Shown here: piece by piece, positions 1-4,482 of the stretch
Numbering within the stretch: position 1 is the stretch's first letter
Layout of the letters: every line of letters begins with the position of its first letter
Assembly (NCBI GenBank): GCA_959021945.1
Contig: CAUEYG010000161.1
Span: 1-5,248, forward strand
Origin: an uncultured Eubacteriales bacterium
GTDB taxonomy: Bacteria; Bacillota; Clostridia; Peptostreptococcales; Anaerovoracaceae
Direction of reading: 5' to 3'
DNA length: 5,248 nucleotides
Program-made: the position numbers and the translations under genes
The notes under the pieces: generated by a model
Database searches by the model: none
What the model saw: the letters and a program-made list of their open reading frames with translations, nothing else
What the model was told of the DNA's origin: nothing

Positions 1-149
1 GTCTGGCTGGAATCCGTTTCCAATAGAGTATCAGGATAGGCCATAATTTTGTCAATACGAGTATATATAATCAGAGCAGCCACAGCTAAAATAATTAAGG
101 CTACAAAAATATCATTTTTGTCGTAAAAAAAATCCTTGATTCGATTCAT
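1..149 (-). CDS. Partial membrane-anchored hypothetical protein (N-terminal 49 residues)
   Basis: Reading the minus strand from the ATG at 149 gives 49 codons that stay open to the window edge, so the C-terminal part is missing. The start is backed by a GGGAGAG ribosome binding site (156-162 on the plus strand) six bases upstream. The visible part has a short charged cytoplasmic start (MNRIKDFFYDKND), one hydrophobic segment at about residues 14-29 (IFVALIILAVAALIIY), then a polar stretch (TRIDKIMAYPDTLLETDSSQ). This fits a single-pass protein with its main domain outside the cell. I do not firmly recognise the family. The N-terminus faintly recalls short clostridial YceG/MltG-like membrane proteins, but that is an impression and no catalytic part is in view. 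It is transcribed away from the signal peptidase operon. Confidence 0.65.
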   Translation of the reverse strand, partial: MNRIKDFFYDKNDIFVALIILAVAALIIYTRIDKIMAYPDTLLETDSSQ

Positions 150-189
150 AAAAAACTCTCCCTTTATCTTAAGAATCCTATATTAGAGT

Positions 190-219
190 ATCATATTTTT
201 TCCCGTTTCTCAAACGCAA
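190..219 (-). promoter_or_regulatory. Candidate promoter of the leftward partial gene
   Basis: On the minus strand a TTGCGT -35-like hexamer (plus positions 214-219) is followed 18 bases later by a TATGAT -10-like hexamer (190-195). It lies about 40 bases upstream of the leftward ATG. The match is moderate and other pairs are possible in this AT-rich region. Confidence 0.35.
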
Positions 220-271
220 ATTTATGAAATTTTCTTCACATATGATCTATACTTTTACAGGTTATTTGTTG

Positions 272-277
272 TATAAT
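272..277 (+). promoter_or_regulatory. Consensus -10 box immediately upstream of the first operon gene
   Basis: A perfect TATAAT ends only seven bases before the ATG at 285, which would put the transcription start at about 283-285. No good -35 hexamer sits 16-18 bases upstream (the sequence there is near atactt), and no Shine-Dalgarno sequence precedes the ATG. If this box is used, the mRNA is leaderless or nearly so. A TATACT at 248-253 is an alternative upstream -10 that would give a leader of about 25 nt. Confidence 0.45.
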
Positions 278-284
278 TAATTTT

Positions 285-1253
285 ATGGTAAAATTAGAAA
301 TACATGAAAATGATGGCAACCAAAGGCTGGATCGCTTTTTAAAAAAGTACTTGAGAAATGCGCCGCTGAGTTATATTTATAAACTGATACGCAAAGATGT
401 AAAGGTGAACGGTAAGCGAGCAAAGATGGATACAGTCCTTTATACAGGTGATGAAATCAGCCTTTATATGGAGGAAGAGCAGTTTCAGTCTTACACTGAG
501 GTGAAAAAGCATAGTACGGCAAAAAGACAGTTTGGGATTGCTTATGAAGATGAAAATATCCTGTTGGCGGAAAAACCCTTTGGCCTTTTAACTCATGGAG
601 ATGCGCATGAAAAAAAGAATACTCTGGCCAATCAGGTTTGTGGCTATTTGCAGGAAAAAGGAGAGTACAATCCGGGCCGGGAAAAGGTCTTTGTTCCTTC
701 ACCTGTAAACAGGCTGGACCGCAATACTACTGGACTTGTAATATTTGGAAAAAACGCTAGGGCCCTGCAGTCGCTCAACCATATGATTCGCCAAAAGAGT
801 TGGGTAAGCAAACGATATCTCACCGTAACTTGGGGCGAAATTAAAGAGGAGCTGCGTCTGGTTGACAAGATGCAAAAGGACTCTTCCAGTAACCGAATCT
901 CTGTACTTCCTTTAAGTGAACAAAAGGGGAAGGTCATGGAAACAGCAGTATATCCCATCGCTGTTCATAAGGGGTTTACTTTGGCGGAGATTGACTTGAT
1001 CACAGGAAGGACCCATCAAATCAGAGCGCATCTGGCACAGAAAGGATTTCCTATCATCGGAGATCTGAAATATGGCAGCCCGCAGATTAATCAACGTGTT
1101 AAGCGTGATTTTGGATTGACAAGTCAGTTGCTCCATGCGTACAAACTGCAGTTTCGTGATACGGACCCATTTTTTAAATATCTGAAAGATAAGGAATTCA
1201 CGGCAAATCCGCCGGCTTATTTTGAAAGAATAAAAAAGGAACTATTTGATTAA
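285..1253 (+). CDS. RluA-family 23S rRNA-type pseudouridine synthase with S4 domain
   Basis: This enzyme isomerises uridine to pseudouridine in RNA, most likely 23S rRNA, in the cytoplasm. The 322 residues match the length of RluC/RluD-type enzymes. An N-terminal S4 RNA-binding domain spans about residues 12-60 (QRLDRFLKKYL, then IRKDVKVNGKRAK). The catalytic domain follows, with EKPFGLLTHG at 96-105, the catalytic motif NRLDRNTTG at 142-150 (nucleophilic Asp145), and the C-terminal TGRTHQIRAHL at 240-250 followed by IIGDLKYG. The usual His before RLD is Asn here; to my knowledge this is a normal variant in clostridial members. The ATG is the most upstream possible start in frame (a stop lies at 243-245), but it has no ribosome binding site. 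It heads the likely operon, 23 bases before the first signal peptidase gene. The RluC or RluD target cannot be assigned from sequence alone. Confidence 0.92.
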   Translation: MVKLEIHENDGNQRLDRFLKKYLRNAPLSYIYKLIRKDVKVNGKRAKMDTVLYTGDEISLYMEEEQFQSYTEVKKHSTAKRQFGIAYEDENILLAEKPFGLLTHGDAHEKKNTLANQVCGYLQEKGEYNPGREKVFVPSPVNRLDRNTTGLVIFGKNARALQSLNHMIRQKSWVSKRYLTVTWGEIKEELRLVDKMQKDSSSNRISVLPLSEQKGKVMETAVYPIAVHKGFTLAEIDLITGRTHQIRAHLAQKGFPIIGDLKYGSPQINQRVKRDFGLTSQLLHAYKLQFRDTDPFFKYLKDKEFTANPPAYFERIKKELFD

Positions 1254-1276
1254 GATAGTAGTGAGGAGAAGGAAAA

Positions 1277-1816
1277 ATGTCTCAAAGCGCACCGCAGGGT
1301 TCTTGGCGGCACAGGTATCGGCCCTATATTGTAGCAGGGGTTTTGGCTTTTGTGCTCACTATGTTTGTGGCTCCCGAAGTGAATGAAGGGGATGCCATGG
1401 CGCCAACCATAAAAGATGGACAAGTTTTGGTTATAACGAAAACTTCTTATTCTGCCAAAAGAGGGCAGCCTGACCTGGGGCAGATTGTTATTTTAGAAAA
1501 AACACTGGCTCCGGAAGTTTCAAAGGATAATATTATAGGAAGAGTGGTAGGACTGCCGGGAGACACCATTGAGATTAAAAATGGCAAAGTATATCGAAAT
1601 GGGAAGGAGTATATTACTGATAATGGAATTGCAGGCGCTGAAGGGACGTTAAAGACAACGGTGAGCGAGGATGATATTTTTCTTTTATCCGATAATCGCA
1701 ATTCTACAGTAGACAGCAGAAATGCCCAATTAGGCACAGTGGATATGAAAGAGATCAAAGGCAATGTAAAATTTATAATATGGCCTGTATCTGACTTAGG
1801 AGGAGTACATAAATGA
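1277..1816 (+). CDS. Signal peptidase I-like protein lacking both catalytic residues (probable pseudoenzyme)
   Basis: This is a 179-residue type I signal peptidase (S26) homologue. It has one N-terminal membrane segment at about 17-33 (PYIVAGVLAFVLTMFVA) and an extracytoplasmic domain. Family boxes are clear: GDAMAPTI (38-45), GRVVGLPGD (88-96) followed by a GKVYRNGK segment, and LSDNRNSTVDSR (137-148). The nucleophilic Ser that should precede Met41 is Ala40 (codon GCC, 1394-1396), and the general-base Lys before RVVGLPGD is Gly88 (codon GGA, 1538-1540). It should therefore not cleave signal peptides by the Ser/Lys mechanism. The frame is intact and the fold motifs are kept, which argues for a retained non-catalytic role rather than decay. 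Known precedents are Staphylococcus aureus SpsA and the pilus-assembly SipA of Streptococcus pyogenes. The ribosome binding site is GAGGAGAAGG at 1263-1272. Its stop overlaps the next start (ATGA), implying translational coupling. Confidence 0.9.
   Translation: MSQSAPQGSWRHRYRPYIVAGVLAFVLTMFVAPEVNEGDAMAPTIKDGQVLVITKTSYSAKRGQPDLGQIVILEKTLAPEVSKDNIIGRVVGLPGDTIEIKNGKVYRNGKEYITDNGIAGAEGTLKTTVSEDDIFLLSDNRNSTVDSRNAQLGTVDMKEIKGNVKFIIWPVSDLGGVHK
1799..1816 (+). promoter_or_regulatory. Ribosome binding site and ATGA overlap coupling the first two signal peptidase genes
   Basis: GGAGG at 1799-1803 lies inside the end of the upstream gene, nine bases before the ATG at 1813. The ATG overlaps the upstream TGA stop as ATGA. 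This layout usually gives coupled, near-stoichiometric translation, and here it joins an apparently inactive paralogue to the active one. Confidence 0.8.
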
Positions 1817-2322
1817 AAGGGTTAATACGAGATATTGTAATTGCCTTAATTATTGTTGTGGCAATTACATTGGTGATAAAGCCGACCATTGTAAAGGAAA
1901 GCTCTATGCAGCCGACGCTTTATGAGAACAACTATTTGCTGGTTAATAAACAGGCATACCGGTTTGGCGAGGAAAAAAGAGGCGATATCATTGTTTTTGA
2001 ATCGGATTTAGAAGATGACAGCGGTGATAAAAAGCTGCTGATTAAGAGAATCATCGGATTGTCCGGCGACACCATCAGCATCAGGGACGGCAAAGTGTAT
2101 TTAAACGGCACAGAACTCCACGAAGATTATACTCTGGAAGGGGAGACGTCCGGTGAGCTGACAGATTATAAGGTTCCAGAGGGCACTTTGTTTGTTATGG
2201 GTGACAATCGCAGGGTAAGTGTTGACAGCCGTTCCGAGGAAGTGGGCTGTGTCAGCAAAGATCGAGTAATGGGCAAGGCTTTCATTCGGTTATATCCGTT
2301 TAGTGAAATAGGCCTCTTGTAA
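1813..2322 (+). CDS. lepB: Type I signal peptidase with complete catalytic dyad
   Basis: This enzyme removes signal peptides from exported proteins on the outer face of the cytoplasmic membrane. The 169-residue length is normal for a Gram-positive single-spanning SPase I. The membrane segment covers about residues 8-22 (IVIALIIVVAITLVI). Box B is SSMQPTL with nucleophile Ser31 (TCT, 1903-1905). Box D is LIKRIIGLSGD with general base Lys78 (AAG, 2044-2046) and Ser in place of the usual Pro. Box E is GDNRRVSVDSR at 130-140, with the supporting Ser136 and Asp138 present. It is the only one of the three tandem paralogues with every expected active-site residue, so it should be the functional peptidase of this cluster. 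It is translationally coupled to the catalytically dead paralogue upstream. The symbol lepB (also sipS-type) is by family. Confidence 0.95.
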   Translation: MKGLIRDIVIALIIVVAITLVIKPTIVKESSMQPTLYENNYLLVNKQAYRFGEEKRGDIIVFESDLEDDSGDKKLLIKRIIGLSGDTISIRDGKVYLNGTELHEDYTLEGETSGELTDYKVPEGTLFVMGDNRRVSVDSRSEEVGCVSKDRVMGKAFIRLYPFSEIGLL

Positions 2323-2334
2323 GGAGAGAGACAG

Positions 2335-2383
2335 GTTTTCATTACATATCATATAGGAAAGGAACTTAATCTGTAATGAAAAC
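2335..2383 (+). repeat. Perfect 12-bp inverted repeat over the start codon of the third signal peptidase
   Basis: gttttcattaca (2335-2346) is the exact reverse complement of tgtaatgaaaac (2372-2383), separated by 25 bases. The right arm includes the ATG at 2376, and the loop contains the only plausible Shine-Dalgarno (AGGAAAGGA, 2355-2363). In the mRNA this would form a stem holding the start codon. It could be a translational control element, an operator for a dimeric DNA-binding protein, or chance in AT-rich DNA. The base pairing itself is directly visible; its function is inferred. Confidence 0.6.
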
Positions 2384-2873
2384 GAAAAAAAGCCGGCCTA
2401 TATCTTTTCTTGCCGCGGGAATTCTTGGCGTGTTGGTAGCCCTTGGAATAACCTGTTCTTTTGGGATTATGAAAGTGCAGGGAGAGTCTATGGAGCCATC
2501 TATTGCAAAGGGTGATGTAATTGTGGTAAATAAGTTTTATTACCTCTTTGGAGAACCAAGCACGGGAGATGCGGTTGTTTTTCCGTGTAATGTATATAGT
2601 GAAGACGGGGAGGGGAGCTTTTTAATAAGGCGCGTTGTGGCAACAGAAGGAGATCAGGTAGAGATCAAGGATGGAATGCTGTATGTTAATGATAAAATCT
2701 GTGATTCCTATACAGAAAACCCAGTATATATGGAATCTATGGATAAGATTACAGTAGGAAAGCATAAGGTCTTTGTTCTCAGCGATAATAGGGGAGCTGT
2801 GCTGGACAGCAGAGATCAGGCTGTGGGCCAGATGGATATTTCTGAATTAACAGGAAAAGTTTGTTTTAAATAG
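2376..2873 (+). CDS. Type I signal peptidase paralogue with Lys-to-Arg change in the active site
   Basis: This is a 165-residue S26 signal peptidase homologue. It has a membrane segment at about 10-31 (SFLAAGILGVLVALGITCSF) and box B GESMEPSI with nucleophile Ser38 intact (TCT, 2487-2489). Box D reads LIRRVVATEGD, so the general-base Lys is Arg85 (AGG, 2628-2630) and the usual GLPGD is ATEGD. Box E is LSDNRGAVLDSR (135-146), where the supporting Ser is Val142 while Asp144 is kept. In characterised enzymes such as E. coli LepB the Lys is needed for activity, so this protein is predicted to be inactive or to use altered chemistry. Arg is unusual here; the archaeal/SipW/ER type has His. It ends soon after TGKVCFK, slightly short at the C-terminus. 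Its ATG lies within the inverted repeat described separately, and the 53-base gap upstream is the longest within the gene group. Confidence 0.9.
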   Translation: MKTKKSRPISFLAAGILGVLVALGITCSFGIMKVQGESMEPSIAKGDVIVVNKFYYLFGEPSTGDAVVFPCNVYSEDGEGSFLIRRVVATEGDQVEIKDGMLYVNDKICDSYTENPVYMESMDKITVGKHKVFVLSDNRGAVLDSRDQAVGQMDISELTGKVCFK

Positions 2874-2886
2874 ATGGGGGCAGATT

Positions 2887-3339
2887 ATGAGTGAAAGAAA
2901 AGTGGTGGCAAATAATAAAAAGGCCAGGCATAATTATTTTATTGAGGAAACTTATGAAGCGGGAATTGTTCTGACCGGAACGGAGATAAAATCCATACGT
3001 CAGGGCAAAGTGAATATAAAAGAAAGTTATGCAAAGATTGAACAGGAAGAGATGGTAATCTACGGGATGCATATCAGCCCCTATGACCATGGCAATCGGT
3101 TTAATGTGGATCCTTTGCGGCCCAGAAAATTACTGCTACATAAAAGGGAAATTCGAAAATTGATCGGGTATACAACATTAAAAGGTTTGACACTTGTGCC
3201 TCTTCGGATGTATATTAATGAAAAGGGGAGGGCAAAGGTGGAAATTGCAGTTGCCAGAGGAAAGAAAGATTATGACAAGAGGAATGCGATTGCCAAAAGG
3301 GATGCTGACAGGCGAATGCAGCAGGCCATGAGAAAGTAA
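2887..3339 (+). CDS. smpB: SsrA-binding protein SmpB
   Basis: SmpB binds the tRNA-like part of tmRNA and brings it to ribosomes stalled on mRNA lacking a stop codon, starting trans-translation and tagging of the unfinished peptide. The 150 residues are full length. The N-terminal signature is NKKARHNYFIEETYEAGIVL (10-29), followed by TGTEIKSIR. The C-terminal tail GKKDYDKRNAIAKRDADRR (125-143) is the segment that enters the empty mRNA channel. The start has a G-rich site (GGGGG, 2876-2880) six bases upstream. It begins 13 bases after the signal peptidase stop and lies about 360 bases upstream of mature ssrA, its RNA partner. All hallmark motifs are present. Confidence 0.98.
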   Translation: MSERKVVANNKKARHNYFIEETYEAGIVLTGTEIKSIRQGKVNIKESYAKIEQEEMVIYGMHISPYDHGNRFNVDPLRPRKLLLHKREIRKLIGYTTLKGLTLVPLRMYINEKGRAKVEIAVARGKKDYDKRNAIAKRDADRRMQQAMRK

Positions 3340-3352
3340 GTGAGGTGCAGAT

Positions 3353-3646
3353 ATGCAGGATTTTTTTAACAAGGCGGGAAAAGCAGCGAAAGATACTGCC
3401 AGCAAGGCGGCTGACAAAGCCGGTGATCTTGTTGAAATCGGAAAGCTTAAGACGAAAATCAGTTCGGCTAAATCAGAGATTTCTGCAATGGAGAAAAAAA
3501 TGGGCCAGTACTATTATGAACAATACATGTCCGGTGTGGCTGTAGATGCGGTAGTTGGTGAAATGTGTCAGGATATAAAGGAGCAGAAGGATCTGATTGA
3601 AGAGTTGGAGAAAAAAATTCAGGAAGTGAAGGAAGATTCGTTTTAA
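3353..3646 (+). CDS. Small coiled-coil protein of unknown function
   Basis: This is a 97-residue protein with GAGGTG (3342-3347) five bases upstream of the ATG, 13 bases after smpB. There is no signal peptide or membrane segment. Residues 1-28 form an Ala/Lys-rich amphipathic helix (NKAGKAAKDTASKAADKAGD). Two heptad-like charged helices follow, at about 31-56 (KLKTKISSAKSEISAMEKKM) and 68-95 (ending in DLIEELEKKIQEVKED), joined by YYYEQYMSGVAVDAV. It resembles the helical N-terminal part of Firmicutes proteins that end in a zinc ribbon, but no CxxC pair is present; the only Cys is Cys72. I do not recognise a function. Its stop falls inside the ssrA promoter region. A second frame starting with GTG at 3345 is a shadow of this gene. 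Confidence 0.8.
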   Translation: MQDFFNKAGKAAKDTASKAADKAGDLVEIGKLKTKISSAKSEISAMEKKMGQYYYEQYMSGVAVDAVVGEMCQDIKEQKDLIEELEKKIQEVKEDSF

Positions 3647-3659
3647 TTGAAAGAAATTG

Positions 3660-3668
3660 TGGTATAAT
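3660..3668 (+). promoter_or_regulatory. Extended -10 promoter of ssrA
   Basis: TGGTATAAT (3660-3668) is a perfect extended -10 element (TGn followed by TATAAT). A TTGAAA at 3647-3652 is too close (10 bases) to act as a normal -35, so the promoter probably relies on the extended -10. Transcription would start near 3675, leaving a 5' leader of about 28 nt to be removed (as by RNase P) to give the mature end at 3703. Confidence 0.75.
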
Positions 3669-3702
3669 GTAAAAGAGTGGATTTGTTTCCGCTGTCAGTT
3701 GA

Positions 3703-4064
3703 GGGGATGTCTTTGGTTTCGACGGGGGTGTGGAAGCCGGAGAAGCGAGCCGCAGTTTGCTCAGTCTGCGTTAAAAAGGGCACGTTAAATATAAACGCTA
3801 AAAAAACAAACAACAATTTCGCATTAGCAGCGTAAGACTGCGCGAACGTCAGCCCGAATTCACCTGTAGATTCGGAATCTGGCGTCAAATATACAGGAAA
3901 ACTCTATGTGAATGCCTGGCAGCATAGGGGAATAACAGGATAGCCGATGTAAAAGCCTGCTTTTGGGCGTTTACGGAAGCGAAACTTTAAAACAAAAGCT
4001 GCGCTCGGAGAAACTTCAGTGAAAATGCTTTCGGACGCGAGTTCGATTCTCGCCATCTCCACCA
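3703..4064 (+). ncRNA. ssrA: Transfer-messenger RNA (tmRNA)
   Basis: tmRNA rescues stalled ribosomes together with SmpB and encodes a degradation tag. The 5' end GGGGATG (3703-3709) pairs with CATCTCC (4054-4060), forming the acceptor stem with one G-U pair. It is followed by the discriminator A and an encoded CCA (4062-4064). The T arm is GCGAG, loop TTCGATT, CTCGC (4037-4053). The 5' region has the typical tttggtttcgacggggg. The tag frame most likely resumes at GCT (3797) and reads AKKTNNNFALAA before TAA (3833-3835), ending in the ALAA protease signal. The 362-nt length is normal for a one-piece tmRNA. The exact resume codon is inferred from the frame and the Ala start. Confidence 0.97.
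3797..3835 (+). other. tmRNA proteolysis-tag reading frame
   Basis: GCT through TAA encodes the 12-residue tag AKKTNNNFALAA, added after the alanine carried by tmRNA itself. The hydrophobic ALAA end is the known recognition signal for ClpXP-type proteases. The frame is preceded by taaatataaac. The tag begins with a run of seven A (3800-3806). Confidence 0.85.
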
Positions 4065-4071
4065 TCGTATC

Positions 4072-4109
4072 CACAATCCCGGGACATTTTGTTTCCGGGA
4101 TTATTTGTG
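4072..4109 (+). terminator. Hairpin just after ssrA, possible weak terminator or processing structure
   Basis: AATCCCGG (4075-4082) pairs with CCGGGATT (4095-4102) around a 12-base loop. An outer CACAA/TTGTG pair (4072-4076 and 4105-4109), which shares AA with the inner arm, could extend or compete with the base of the stem. The hairpin starts about 10 bases after CCA. The following sequence is T-rich but has no clean T run, so termination here is less certain than at the next hairpin. Confidence 0.55.
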
Positions 4110-4168
4110 TCTATGAGTTTGTCAAGTAAAAAAGACATTTTAGATATCCTCCTTTTACACAATAACGG

Positions 4169-4200
4169 CAAAGACTCCTCCGATGTGGGGAGTTTTTGTT
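4169..4200 (+). terminator. Intrinsic terminator downstream of ssrA
   Basis: CAAAGACTCCTC (4169-4180) pairs with GGGGAGTTTTTG (4187-4198) across a six-base loop, with two G-U pairs. The GC-rich core runs directly into TTTTT, the usual form of a Rho-independent terminator. It separates the ssrA region from the hicAB locus. The lower stem is symmetric A/T, so some activity on the opposite strand is possible. Confidence 0.75.
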
Positions 4201-4230
4201 ATGCGTAAATCATATTTTTACGTGAAAGGC

Positions 4231-4259
4231 TTGAAAATAACTTCAACACATAGTATCAT
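4231..4259 (+). promoter_or_regulatory. Candidate promoter of the hicAB locus
   Basis: TTGAAA (4231-4236) and TATCAT (4254-4259) are separated by the ideal 17 bases, about 40 bases upstream of the hicA start. The -10 overlaps a small palindrome, which fits autoregulation by HicB. Confidence 0.6.
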
Positions 4260-4283
4260 ATTTGATATTAGTAAGCATACTAT
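4250..4283 (+). promoter_or_regulatory. Candidate HicB operator (inverted repeats over the -10)
   Basis: TATCA-N4-TGATA (4254-4267) overlaps the -10 box. An outer pair ATAGTAT (4250-4256) and ATACTAT (4277-4283) brackets it, ending just before the hicA ribosome binding site. Ribbon-helix-helix antitoxins such as HicB usually bind short inverted repeats at their own promoter. The repeats are visible; HicB binding is inferred. Confidence 0.45.
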
Positions 4284-4297
4284 AAAAGGAGCACGAT

Positions 4298-4482
4298 TTG
4301 AGCAAGGTAGAAAAAGATATTAAGAAATTTTATAGAAAGCCAGTCCCCAACGATATTACCTATGAGGAGATGGAAAGAGTGGCAGAATTATACCAATTCC
4401 TGTTCACGGAAAGACTGTTAAAGAGGCATATATTAAACAGTTAAAAGACTTGTTTGATATGATTAAGGAGGAGCACAAATGA
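4298..4482 (+). pseudogene. hicA: hicA toxin gene broken by an internal out-of-frame deletion
   Basis: HicA toxins are small double-stranded-RNA-binding-fold mRNA interferases. A TTG start at 4298 has AAAGGAG (4285-4291) six bases upstream and gives an N-terminal part, SKVEKDIKKFYRKPV to ITYEEMERVAELY. It then runs into a wrong frame and stops at 4442-4444. In another frame, from about 4390, the typical HicA C-terminus follows: IPIPVHGKTVKEAYIKQLKD, then LFDMIKEEHK, ending at TGA 4480-4482. That TGA overlaps the hicB start as ATGA, the normal hicAB junction. The middle of the protein, including the catalytic His region (GSHxxF-like), is missing, so this looks like a deletion with loss of frame rather than a point frameshift. 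The toxin is predicted non-functional. The N-terminal half alone would not have been identifiable; the C-terminal motif plus the intact hicB makes the call. Confidence 0.75.

Noticed and set aside
708..734. Asn instead of His in the HRLD catalytic motif of the pseudouridine synthase as a sign of inactivity
   Set aside because: The catalytic Asp145 and surrounding RLDRxTxG are intact, and NRLDRNT is, to my knowledge, common in related clostridial enzymes.
457..1136. Minus-strand open frames at 457-702, 644-958 and 912-1136
   Set aside because: They lie opposite the clear pseudouridine synthase gene, lack family motifs and are low-quality compositional shadows.
1447..1764. Minus-strand open frame opposite the first signal peptidase
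   Set aside because: It is fully antisense to a recognised gene and its protein has no recognisable motif.
2866..3417. Minus-strand frames at 2866-3090 and 3178-3417
   Set aside because: They are antisense to smpB, whose full-length protein motifs are unmistakable.
3345..3545. Plus-strand frame starting at GTG 3345
   Set aside because: It overlaps the coiled-coil gene in another frame; the 3353 frame has correct ribosome-binding-site spacing and coherent helical composition.
3647..3668. TTGAAA as the -35 of the ssrA promoter
   Set aside because: Spacing to TATAAT is only 10 bases; the extended -10 explains the promoter better.
3643..3888. Minus-strand open frame across the ssrA 5' half
   Set aside because: It is an artefact of the structured tmRNA sequence, antisense to a confident RNA gene.
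4204..4222. CGTAAA/TTTACG inverted repeat as a further terminator or operator
   Set aside because: It is a short AT-rich stem with no T tract after it, lies before the promoter -35, and has no clear role.
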